This document shows, in pieces, positions 30,866-41,734 of a stretch of DNA of 64,000 nt. Source of the stretch: Paraescarpia echinospica (lineage: Eukaryota; Annelida; Polychaeta; Sabellida; Siboglinidae); contig CM034533.1 of the NCBI GenBank assembly GCA_020002185.1, positions 47,238,719 through 47,302,718 on the forward strand, in the 5' to 3' direction. The notes beneath the pieces are model-generated. The model made no database searches, had not been told where the DNA came from, and saw only the letters and a program-made list of their open reading frames with translations. Both the position numbers and the translations under genes were made by a program. Position 1 is the stretch's first letter; each line of letters starts with the position of its first letter.

Positions 30866-32379
30866 AGTGAGCTGTTCGATCTCAAAAGCCTACTTATAAA
30901 AAAGAATTTAATGACCCGCTAATGGCTTTTGCACATCGCTGAGTCAGCAATAATGCGAGACTAATCCTATGCATAAAAAAAGATCAAAGGCTTCGTGGTT
31001 GACACTAATGAGTTTGGGAAACCTACTTATAAAAAACGTGATTGATGAGCGATGTAATTTGATACTAATTGAATGATTGACAGTACACTAGAGAGATGCC
31101 ACCTAGCGGTGAGTGCGGAGAGTATTTTAGTCCTAGCGATCAACGCCGTACCTAGAGCGCGCTGACGTAAGCAATAATGCGTTTATCGCGCTAACCACGC
31201 TAAAACCATGGAACATTCGTAGTGCTGACGTTTGTAGATTCGAGAGGACGAGGAGCGGTGAGATATAACCGGGGCAAAACCCTGCATAATCCTTGGCGAC
31301 GGTATAGCTCTCTTGAGGACGAGGGCGCCTAGGGATCGATAGTAGAGTGTTTGAACCCTAGTCGCAGCTTTTTATTAGATTCGGTGAGGACCTAGCGGTG
31401 GGGTAAAGGTCAGTCGCAAGTGGTATATAAGCGGTGGCGGTAGCGGGTGATCGGTAGTCGGTACGATGTCGCCTATAAGGTTTGGTGGATCGCGGTCGTT
31501 CTTGTCGAATATGTATATATTAGACACTGGGGCGTTCATCGAGGCTTAGATCCGTCGAGCACAATATCAGTATAGGATTTACCGGACTACGATGACGTGA
31601 AGCGCCGAAATAATCAAAAGTTTATAAAAATTACGCAGCGAAACACGCAGTTACGACATTCGACTACAGAGAATGAAAAAAAAATGGACCAGTTAGAGCA
31701 ATCACTGTTGGCGACGGGGACTTGGTGGAATGAACGCGAGTAAGGAGGGTATTCTACATAGACAATCGCGGGCGATCGGGGGAAGAACACGCCGGTAAAA
31801 TGTGATGGAACTTACGATGAGTATAAAAAGGAGTACAAAAGTGTCGTCGTTCAGTCGTGAAAAATTACATACCGTCGTTGAAGCATCTTTTAGTGAATTT
31901 AGCCTGGTCACGGGATTAAGACACAGTCGACAGGTTTGATACATCGACACTAGATCGATCCCCGCTTAGAAAATCCTGTGGTGTTACGGAGGTGCAGATC
32001 GGGCCATGTCCATGTCTTCGAAAATAGAGTTCTCACCCTGGGATCCGAAACAATGCGGAAACAAAACGCCTGACGACTCATGGAGGAACCATACAACATT
32101 TACTAAACAAAAGCATCATTGTATAGTGGTCGTAAATGTAGTCAGAACATGTTTCCGAAAGGTCGGTTAAAAATAACTCACGTGAACGCTCAATACATAA
32201 GTTCTATTCCGAGTCCTATGACGCTCAAGTGGTCACATGAGCAACAATGTACCCGGAAAGGTAACTACAATAATTTCAAAGACGCGAATCGTCGGCGTCG
32301 GATCTAATTTATCTGATAACATAACGGAAGTGGACATTTGTATTACGTGCATATTTCAGCGATGCCATCAGTACGTGTA
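30866..32379. other. No gene recognised; decayed hairpin near 32205
   Basis: Copy A and copy B diverge at about 30870. 30890-31020 repeats 'cctacttataaaaaa' twice. At 32205-32270 'ttccgagtcctatg..gctca' and 'gagcaac...acccggaaaggtaa' form a decayed version of the hairpin at 63134-63238, in the same position relative to the minisatellites. Otherwise nothing is recognised. Confidence 0.5.
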
Positions 32380-33060
32380 CGTACGGAAGGTGGTAAGGTG
32401 GTGGTGAAGGTGATCCGTCGGGGTAACAAGGTGAAGGTGACCCATCTTGGGGTAACATACGAGAAGGTGATCCCATCTTGGGGTGACAAGGTGAAAGTGA
32501 TTTTACTTGGGGTAACAAGGTTAAGGTGATCCCATCGTCACACTGAAGCTATCTTGGGGAAACAAGGTGAAATCCCATCTGGGTAAAAGGTAAGGTGCCC
32601 ATCGGGTAACAACGTTAAGTGATTACTTTTTGGCTAACAAGGTTAAGGTGATCTCATCTTGGAAACAGAGAAGGATATTGGGAACAACGGTAAGGTGATC
32701 CTATCTGGGGTAAAGGTAAAAGTGATTTTATCGGGGTAACAAGAAAGGTGATTCCATCTTGGAAACGTGAAGGAGATCCAATCTTGGGAAAGGTCAATGT
32801 GATCCCGTTAGGGTAACATTAAGGTGACCCATCTTAGTACAGGTGTACATCGGGGTAACAATGTAATTGATCATCTTCGGGTGAAAGGTTAAGGTGATCC
32901 ATCTTGGGGAACAGGTGAAGGTGATCATCTTGTGGTATAAGTGTGTGATAATCTTGACAACAATGAAGATACATAGTAGAACGTTATTTTCGGCAGAAAA
33001 GGTGATCAAATCTTGAGTCGGTACATACGATAGAAGGTGATCCCAACGGGAACAAATTGA
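32380..33060. repeat. ~30-bp minisatellite (aaggtgatcccatcttggggtaacaa type)
   Basis: About 20 strongly degenerate units, many shortened by small deletions. The same family is at 63375-63535, again just before the 31-bp family. Confidence 0.85.
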
Positions 33061-33250
33061 AGTGTGGAGGTGTCAGCGGGTGAAGGGTAACGGTGGCGTG
33101 TTAGCTGACCTCAAAGGGGCGGTGGTATGATGGGAGTGTGATAGAGACTTTAAAGAGGGCAGTTGTGAAAACCTTAAAGAGAGCAGTGGCATTTGTTGTA
33201 AACCTTAAAAGTGATTGGTGTGGTGATGACCTTAGAGGTGCAATGTGTGG
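33061..33250. repeat. 31-bp minisatellite, first block
   Basis: Degenerate units of 'ccttaaagagagcagtggtg' plus 'tggtagactga'. The array resumes at 34795 after 1.5 kb of other sequence. Confidence 0.75.
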
Positions 33251-34794
33251 CGACGGTAAAACATATACCTTTTGTATTTAGTAAAAATAACATACAACGA
33301 GATCTAAGACACGTGAGATACCTAGACTTGTTCCTTGGTTAATTAATGACATATCCACATACAATGTGTAAACATCCTCCCATTTCGAATGAAAAGTGTC
33401 TTGAAGCCGCTTGAAAAGGATTGTGACGTAATACGTCATAGCCATCAGCCTCACCACTGAGCATGGAAGTCGTATGCGAACGAACCTAACGGTGATCGTT
33501 TGTACGTCACGGAGTGGGACTGTTGTCGCATACGCGATGAACGATTGGCAATATCGTTACTCAGAAAAGTTTATTACACATAATTGTACAATGTATCGGA
33601 AAGTTTTCTGTCGTCGTCGCCGGTTACAAACGACAATTACAGATTCATGGACCGAACATAGAAAGTTTTATTGGGAACTAACAATACGTTAATGACATTA
33701 TGCAGCAGCACGAGCAACCGAAGTATTTTCAACATCTGATTCAGATACAATGTTTACACGCATAGGCATATTAGCTGTATCAAATTGCAATAGTATTAAT
33801 AATATGATACGTGCAACTGACATATTATGCAAGCTTACCATTCTCTGATTCAGTGATTTCACCTTACGCTTTGCTGTCAGTGTCACATGCGCTCGTCAGA
33901 ATGCAATAAGAGATTTCAGTCACTTCCGACGACAAGGCAGCTCGATTTATGAAAACTCTAAGTAATTCGGTTGGGCTGCGGCGATGTTGTCAACCAGGGA
34001 TCACAAGGCGATCCCATATTCAGTAACATATTCATCACAATAGTCGCAATGCAACGTGTATTGACCAGCGGGACCAACCCGTTCGAGTCGACATTTCGCC
34101 GCAGACAGCTTCGGGAGCAGGTATTGCTTTTGTTCGACCGTTATTTGTGTATGTTCATAATCCGTAGTACACTTGTGAAATATCCAATATATGTGTAATT
34201 AGTCACACCAATTTACTCATCAATGGCAGAATGTATCAAAAGAAATTCGTAAATGTGTTAGGTTGTCTACATATCTTAATATACTAAATACTCCTAACCA
34301 GGGGGGATTTAAAGTATAAACCAAAATGTAATAAACCATTTAAAGGCATTTTATTTTGTGACATTTTAATGTGATGATTTACGTAATAAAATAAAAAATC
34401 AACATGATGTCAGTGCAGTTAAAGTTGTTCAAGAACATAATATCAAAAGACCCACACCATGAGTTTTTGTTTCAAATTGGTGAACATCCTACATCAACAG
34501 AAAGCTAATTATAAAATACTAACATCACACATTATTTTTATTAAATAAAAGTAACACGTGATATTAGTATTTTATCAACTAATCTACATTATATGTTGTG
34601 TTGTCTTATTCTGTATTTATCCACTTGATATATATAATTAGTGAATAAATATACTGTTCTTGGCTTGTTCAAACACAGCATAGGCATATTAAGGCCATGT
34701 TTACTGTCAATACGTTCAATAATATACTATGAATAATATTGATCAATAACGTCAAGGAAACTGAATGATTCATGCAACGGGCACCATTCTCTGA
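33251..34794. other. AT-rich stretch, nothing recognised
   Basis: No coding domain or element end was identified. It interrupts the 31-bp minisatellite. Short frames on both strands lack recognisable motifs. Confidence 0.5.
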
Positions 34795-34928
34795 ATTCTC
34801 AGTGATTAAAGAGAGCAGTGGTGTGATAGACTCACCTTAAAGAGAGTGGTGGCGTGGTAGACTCACCTTAAAGAGAGCAGTGGTGTGATAGACTCACCAT
34901 AAAGACATTGGTGGTGTGGAAGATTCAC
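34795..34928. repeat. 31-bp minisatellite, second block, adjoining the exon
   Basis: Four units of 'gactcaccttaaagagagca' plus 'gtggtgtgata'. On the minus strand each unit contains CTTTAAGGTGAGTC, a close match to a 5' splice site (AAG|GTGAGT). The unit nearest the exon merges with that exon's own presumed donor. Confidence 0.85.
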
Positions 34929-35100
34929 CTCAAAGAGATAAGTGGGTTGGTAGATAGAGGTGGTCACACACATCTCGCGGATCGAGTGCATGCTGGGTTT
35001 TGCTGCGCCAAGGTCTATGGTGGGGATGCCAAGCTTGGCAGATATGATGGGGCCAATGGTGGAGGCGCATGGCGAGTCATTCTTCACAACAAAATCACGT
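34929..35100 (-). CDS. Exon resembling aspartyl aminopeptidase (M18), C-terminal region
   Basis: The minus strand reads RRDFVVKNDSPCASTIGPII, then a short Leu/Ile stretch, then SMHSIREMCVTT. This corresponds to the C-terminal catalytic part of M18 aspartyl aminopeptidase (DNPEP), a cytosolic zinc enzyme that removes N-terminal Asp/Glu. The His of MHS (codon 34986-34988) is the family's zinc ligand. On the minus strand a T-rich tract ending in AG precedes base 35100, and GAG|GTGAAT follows base 34929, so both splice sites are plausible. Usually invariant positions differ (CAST for CGTT; AAKPSM for SPQLAM), so it may be diverged or a pseudogene. No other exon of the gene was found here. Confidence 0.68.
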
Positions 35101-36465
35101 CTCAACAGCAGGAACCAAAAGACTAACTAATGTATGAAGAACTAACGTACTAGCTAACATATGAAGAACCAACAGACTAGGTAATGTATGAAGAGCCAAC
35201 ATACTAGCTAATATATGATGAACCAACAGATTAGCTAATGTATGAATAACCAACAGACTAGCTAATATAGGAAGAACCAACAGACTAGCTGATGTATGAA
35301 GAACCCACAGACTACCTAACATATGAAGAACCAACAGACTAGCTAATGTATGAAGAACCAACAGACTAGCTAATGTATGAAGAACCAACAGACTAGCTAA
35401 TGTGTAAAGAACCAAAAGACTAGCTGATGTCTGAAGAATCAACAGACTGCGTAGCTATGACCAACAAACAAAAAATGTACTTAAGGCATGAAGAAACAAC
35501 AGACTAGCTAATGTATGACGAACCAACAGAATGAGTAGCTATTGGATGACCAACCAACAAAAATTGTAGTTAAGGCATGAAGAAACAACAGACTATATAA
35601 TGTATGACGAACCAACAGACTGAGTAGCTACTGCATGACCAACCAACAAAAAATGTAGTTAAGGCATGAAGAAACAACAGACTATATAATGTATGACGAA
35701 CCAACAGACTGAGTAGCTACTGCATGACCAACAAACAAAAAATTTGTTAAGGCATGAAGAAACAACAGACTAGCTAATGTATGAAGAACCAACAGACTGA
35801 GTAGCTACAGGATGACCAACAAACAAAAAATGTAGTTAAGGCATGAAGAAACAACAGACTAGCTAATGTATGACGAACCAACAGACTGAGTAGCTACTGG
35901 ATGACCAACCAACAAAAAATGTAGTTAAGGCATGAAGAAACAACAGTCTAGCTAATGTGTACGAACCAACAGACTAGCAAATGTGTAACGAACCAACAGA
36001 CTAGCTAATGGACGAAGAACCAACAGACTGAGTAGCTAATGAATGACCAACCAACAAACAATATAGTTAATGCATTAAGAACAAACATACTAGCTAATGA
36101 ATGACGGTCCAACAGACTAGCTAATGTGTAAAGAACCAACATACTAGCTACTGTATGAAGAACCAGCAGACTAGCTAATGTTTGAAGAACAAACATACTA
36201 GCTAATATATGAAGAACCAACAGACTAGCTAATATGTAAAGAACCAATAGAATAGTTAATGTATGAAGAACCAACAGGCTAAATAATGTGTAAAGAACCA
36301 ATAGACTAGCAAATGTGTAAAAGAACCAAAGACTAGCTAATGTAACAAGAACCACCATACTAGCTAATACATAAAAACATCAGACTAGCTTATATATGAA
36401 GAACCAATAGAATAGCTAATAAGTAAAGAACCAATAGACTAGCTAATGTGTAAAAACCTACAGAT
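35101..36465. repeat. 27-bp minisatellite with an 89-bp higher-order unit
   Basis: About 45 units of 'agaaccaacagactagctaa' plus 'tgtatga'. Between 35450 and 36060 three basic units plus variants form an 89-bp higher-order unit marked by 'gagtagctactg' and 'atgtagttaaggcatgaag', repeated about six times. The first unit merges with the T-rich acceptor side of the exon. Minus-strand Leu-rich frames are artefacts of the 27-bp period. Confidence 0.92.
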
Positions 36466-36689
36466 CTGTCCTAAATGTTGGCCATTGCAATTATTTTGTA
36501 ACGAATAAAAGTAGTGGCACAAAATCAATGTCTAAACAACATCAACATGGCTTTTTCAGAGTATTATTGTTGTGTTAGAACAAATATATACTTCTCAGAA
36601 GTTACAAAATTAGTTTTGTTTGGACTACTTTTTGATGAGCACATTGCTGCTGGTTCCCTACAGAGGAACTTCATCCCTCCTAGCCACCT
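36466..36689. other. Spacer, nothing recognised
   Basis: A short unique-looking stretch between two minisatellite arrays; no domain seen in its only frame (36514-36696). Confidence 0.4.
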
Positions 36690-37030
36690 CGCATAGCACG
36701 ACCAGACAACACACTACACTGCACTGAATGTCAAACAACACATTACACGGCACGCAACGTCAGACAGCACACTACACTGCACTGAACATAAGACAATACA
36801 CTATACTGCACTCAACGTCAGCCAACGCACTACACTGCACTGAATGTTAAGCAACACACTATTGTGCACTCAACGTCAGACAACGCACTACACTGCACTC
36901 AACATCAGACAACACACTACGTTGCACTGAACATAAAACAACACACTACACTGCACTCAACGTTAGACAACACACTACACTGCATTCAACGTCAGACAGC
37001 ACACTACATTGCACTGAATGTCAGACAGGA
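36690..37030. repeat. 29-bp minisatellite (cagacaacacactacactgcactcaacgt type)
   Basis: About 11 units, 29-32 bp each, of 'tcagacaacacactacac' plus 'tgcactcaacg'. Confidence 0.9.
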
Positions 37031-37034
37031 AACA

Positions 37035-38193
37035 ACACCTCACTCAGAACTCAGAATCAATTTATTTGACCTACGAATACGATACATATACAACGAATAA
37101 CGTAAGTAATAAATAAGGTCGGGAGACTCCGATTAAGATATATAATATCGTTAGCACAGGAGCCACCCCATAAATATAAACAACAACAAAATTTACATGA
37201 CACAAATCAGAATAGCATATGAATTGTTTTTTATAGTTGATAACTACTCAATGTATCAACATGCATACATAATACAAGGACTGATTATATGTACTCGTGT
37301 ACACATTGACGTACATGTGGATACTTAGGTATACATTCCAATACGTATGACGAATTAGAAATAAAGCAATTATGGATACGACAATTGGATTCATAATTTA
37401 AAATAAAAAGTTTGTTGTGTATGTTAAAAAACCATATAGACTGTGGGTGTAAATTTTATTAATGATAATACTTGGTGTAACTGTCTCTAATGTGCTGTGT
37501 CTAATGCATTTTTGTGCAAATTAATGTTTGAATCTGAACATATACAAATTATTTCTTTTATGTGTGCAGTGCTGATAAATATAATAGATGTGTGTGCTTA
37601 AAAAACATTAAAGTAGTAGGATAAAAGATCGTTAATTAATGTATAATAACATTATAATTGTTGAATTTTATAAATGTCATCCAACTTTAGCAACTGAAGT
37701 CTTTTGAAAAAAAATAGGACTTGTGTGAGCATTGCATTTACTTAAGGATATTATTCGTATTGCTTTTTTCTGTAATTAATATCAGGGAGAATAAGAGAAT
37801 TGTACATAATGTATTAGGTGATAAAAAGTGTTTAAGTTTATTTCGTATGCCTATTGTTTTATATATTTTATTTGTATGACTCTGTCAGTTTTAATGGTTA
37901 TTTATTGTGATGCCTAAACAATGTACATCATTTACTCATTCAATGTATCTATTTGTAATACAGGAATTCTACTTTCTTTTGAGGCATATGAAAATCATGA
38001 ATTTCGTATTTTTTGCATTTAGTGACAGTTTATTAGCTTTCAACCAATTGCTAATATATATTAGTTCTTTGTTAATATGTTCACTTCGCATTTGGCTTTC
38101 TGAATCGTTAAATGTATTTAGTGTACTACAAAGGGTGGTGTCGTCTGCATACGTTATGTATTTGAAAAGGTCATTAGAAAGTGCTATGTCATT

Positions 38194-38225
<32 letters not shown>

Positions 38226-38241
38226 AGTCTAGATGCTGCAT
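37035..38241 (-). mobile_element. L2/Jockey-like LINE 3' fragment, minus strand
   Basis: The minus strand 38241-37969 reads a reverse transcriptase fragment: INDIALSNDLFKYITYADDT with the YADD active site, then ISNWLKANKLSLNAKNTK. Downstream the frame decays. The 3' end has a gggtggctcctgtgct...ggagtctcccgacc pair and ends 'caaataaattgattctgagt', the kind of terminus seen in L2-like LINEs. The 5' side is lost in a (TA)n run at 38195-38226. It is distinct from the CR1 family in the window. Confidence 0.72.
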
Positions 38242-39596
38242 AGGGAGACCAGTGCATACAGGAGAACGATTGGGAGACCTGGCTTATATTTTTATTTAAC
38301 ACATTTTCCAACTATATCAAATTGGAACATTGTTTGTAACACCAATTTATACCACATACTAAAATGTTGTCATATTTTAATGAATAACATATATACAAAA
38401 AATGCGGTCTCCTTAAAAACATTATGCTTAGATAACCGGAAGTTACATATATTTACGTCAAGTTACCTGTTTACGTCAGTATGACGCCGATGTGGGATAT
38501 CCCAATAGAGTACTGAGTGTATATTGACATACGAGTTATATGTTTGCAAGCTTGTTGGATAATAAACACAAAGTACTTAACAAGACTAAATTATAAACAG
38601 CGCATGATTTCCGTTGGACTGGAGCTGGGCTGGCGTCCACATACGACATGCAAGGCCCAGCCCAGGCCAAGGCCTAGGGCAAGGGTCCAGATGCCGTGAG
38701 GCTTGAGTCTTGACTCTTACAGCGTCAATGTCCAGTGGATGCCGATATTGATATAATGCATATTAATCAACAAACGACCGATATGTACCTAGTATGTGTA
38801 ATACATATCTACCTTCTCTTATAAATCATGTTTAGCTGTATGAGTATGATCTATAGCCATAGGTTAATGTGCCATTGGTGGGAGCACAAATCGTGCCTCC
38901 TAGACGTAGCTAGTGTGTTATGCCATTTAAAAAAAAAAATTACATATGATATCTATATGCTAACTCTCTAACACATATTCCGTAAAACTTGTGCAAACAG
39001 ACCATTAAAATAGTTGTTTTTAGTGAACTATTTACGAAAAGAGACCAGTTGAATCCAAATATCGTAAAAGACGCCTTGGACATGGTCAAAAACCGTGAGT
39101 AAATCGCTCTAAGCCTAAGGCCAGAACGTGTCAGTTTTGTATCAGTACTTGATCAAGCATTGCATTAAAATAGGCTAATTTAAAAGCATTAAGAACGCGA
39201 GTATTTAATTAGACAAATTATTATGATGTGCACTTTCGCGTGGCAGACGTGATGTAATTCGCGTCTGTTTCGCTTGTGCCATCCCGCACGAAATGTACCA
39301 TCACAGTTCTTTTGTAGAAGTGGAATAAATAGATATATAAATAAATTAAAATATTTAAATGAATAGATACATGTATAATTAAAATGTCCATATGATTTTT
39401 TTTTTAATATATAATAATAATCGTTAAAAAGTCAGTAGAAATTGCACTAAAAAGTAATACAAATGTAAAGAAATAATTTAAAAAGGTCAATTCCATGGAT
39501 TCAAATGATGCTTTCTTATTTTGAAATGGCCAGCCCCAATTGTCGCCACTATGGGTGGCATACGGAACACGTGCCCGAATTGACTCCATCTTGCAG
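38242..39596. other. AT-rich spacer, nothing recognised
   Basis: No gene or element ends identified. A short Pro/Arg-rich patch near 38640-38700 ('aaggcccagcccaggccaag') is low complexity. Confidence 0.5.
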
Positions 39597-40244
39597 TTAT
39601 GACAGCTTCGCTGATTGGATGGCATCGGCAACGGTGGTACAGTGCATCGTTGGAAATGCGATGTGGCCAACGGATGCCGATGATCTGGCGTAGATGACGA
39701 CGGTGGTACGCATCCAGACGATAATTTCGTGAGTCCCCATGTACCCATATTGTACGTCAGCACGGGCACAACGTTGCGCTTTAGCACAGAGCCAACGATA
39801 CCCGAAGACTACGTCGGCCGTGCTGCGTCCGCGTCGGAATCCCGATTGTGACGGCGACAGGTAGTCGTCAACTTTCGGCGCGATCCTCGATAGAACAATG
39901 AGAGACAGTGTCTTTCGGAGTACTGATAGTAAAACTATCGGACGCACACTCGTTAGTGGACCTATCGGTTTGCCCGGCTTCTGTATTAATACGAGCACAC
40001 CTTTGCCTCGGTCGAGCGGTTCGTGTTTTTCCAGCGCATCGTTGAAAATGCTGGCAATCGTGTCTGCTAGCAGGCCAGCCGTGCATTTGAAGAATTCGGC
40101 CGGTATGCCGTCTTGCCCGCTGGCTCGGCCGCTGTTCAATTTCCCGATCGCTCGCTTGACTTCTTCGGTTGTGATTGGGTTTGCCAGTCGCGATGGTCTT
40201 CCGGTGAATGCAGGCAGTTCATCTACGGCTTCTATTAGACACAT
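39597..40244 (-). pseudogene. Reverse transcriptase N-terminal fragment of another LINE family
   Basis: The minus strand reads NPITTEEVKRAIGKLNSGRA, SGQDGIPAEFFK, KPGKP, VRPIVLLSVLRKTLSLIVLS and PSQSGFRRGRSTADVVFGY. These are the early RT blocks (fingers and start of palm) of a non-LTR element, and higher in GC than its surroundings. After about 39790 the frame stays open but no longer resembles RT, and no YxDD motif follows, so the fragment is truncated. The wording resembles R4/Dong- or RTE-like elements; the clade is not certain. Confidence 0.75.
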
Positions 40245-40334
40245 ATTAAAGTTAATAAATTATCCAGTTTTGAATATATAGTATCCACGCGCATACGGTG
40301 GCGATACAGGTTAGACATGAAGTTCCATTTTCAT

Positions 40335-40425
40335 TGTGAAGTGGCTGTGGCTCTGTATCACGGTTGGTAAGGCGTTCGACGTAGAGTGATCAGGTTTTAC
40401 GATCAAATCCCGTCGGTTTTTTTTA
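40335..40425 (+). repeat. tRNA-like sequence, possible SINE head
   Basis: Contains an A-box-like 'tggctctg...ggttggtaaggc' and a B-box-like 'acgatcaaatcccgtcgg', followed by a T run that could stop RNA polymerase III. The clover-leaf is imperfect, so a tRNA-derived SINE or a tRNA relic is more likely than a working tRNA. Confidence 0.4.
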
Positions 40426-41734
40426 GGTTGGTTAGTGTTTCTTTTAGTTTTAAAATGTATTTATGCTTCTTTAAAATTGTAATAAAATTCAGCATCTACA
40501 TTATATATTTGTATTTAATTTTTTAACTGAAATTTAGAAATACGAAATTGTATGTCTTAAAACAGTAACAAATAATTCATGTATTTCTAATGATACCATG
40601 TGACCGGGAATAAAAAATGGCAACTGGAATTTAAAAAAACAATTAAATGTGATAAAATGAATTAAACTTTACTGCAACCCTGTGGCTATACAAATCATTT
40701 GCGATGTCTCCAAGGAATATGAATATATCATGTGCTTTATAAAATGATCGAGTTGCATTGGCTTTTTAATTCTCTTTCAAAAGACACAGACAAGTGAAAT
40801 GTAAAGGGCTCTAATAAGATCATATTTTTACTAGTCAAGAGTCGAGCAGCAGATGCAATCTGTTTTTCCGAGATATGGCTAGCCGGCATTCAACTATTGT
40901 AAATAATAAATAAATATACTTATATAGTGCCAACTCTAGTTAGAAACTATTCAAGGCGCTTTACATGTAAAATAGTAATAAATCCAAAAAAGTTATTAAT
41001 TAAATAAAAAAATGATATTAAAAAAGTATCTTTAAATATTAGGATTATCGTGTCATATAAACACAAGATAATTGATAAAAGCTTAATGCCAAGTCTAAAA
41101 GTCACAATTGCAGTTAAAATATTGATTAAAAGAGAGTGTTTAAAAGTGCTCTTTAAAGTCTCAGTGTTCATTACATGCATTGAAAACAAGTAGATCACTT
41201 TGTACTGTTTTCATTCAAATATTGTGAATTTATGCATGGATATGTATGAACTGGCATGCACCCAGTTTTCATATGGGGAAATGTTCTCGAAATACTGAAG
41301 TAGCTTGTCTAGCTGTATTTGAATGTTAGTTACATAATTAATTGTTAACGTCTCACAACAAGAGAAGAACATAACAAAGAGTTAATGCTATAAATTCAAT
41401 CCAAACACTTTATTCTGGAATATTATAAGAGACATACCAGATTATAATGAATAAAATCTCCACCAAGGATGGCATATAGTGGAGACGTGTATTGTCAGTG
41501 CATATTGCATTACTTGACTAAGTTATACATATGTTACAAAACCATAGCAAATTCCTAATAAACAATTTGCAAACGGTACAAACCTGGCCCTGCATTTTCC
41601 ATATAAACTCATGACACATTGTTAATCACATGTTGGTGAATGTTATGACAAATAGTGTGGCAAAATGAAACTTTCATTTCAACCATATTTCAATTGTGAT
41701 ACAACGCCATAAGAGTAAAACGAACAATCAATAA
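40426..41734. other. AT-rich spacer with a 'tatagtgcc...ggcgctttaca' repeat
   Basis: 40915-40970 ('cttatatagtgccaactc', 'caaggcgctttaca') resembles widespread invertebrate short repeats and partly the 'tatagcgcagta' text at 18450 and 57955. No coding region is supported. Confidence 0.45.

Noticed and set aside
35095..36358. Leu-rich ASLLVLHTL repeat proteins, minus strand
   Set aside because: The 27-bp minisatellite has a nine-codon period, so open frames are expected. It lies in a likely intron.
40335..40425. Functional tRNA gene
   Set aside because: A- and B-box resemblance exists, but the stems are imperfect and the spacing is not a clean clover-leaf; kept only as a tRNA-like repeat.
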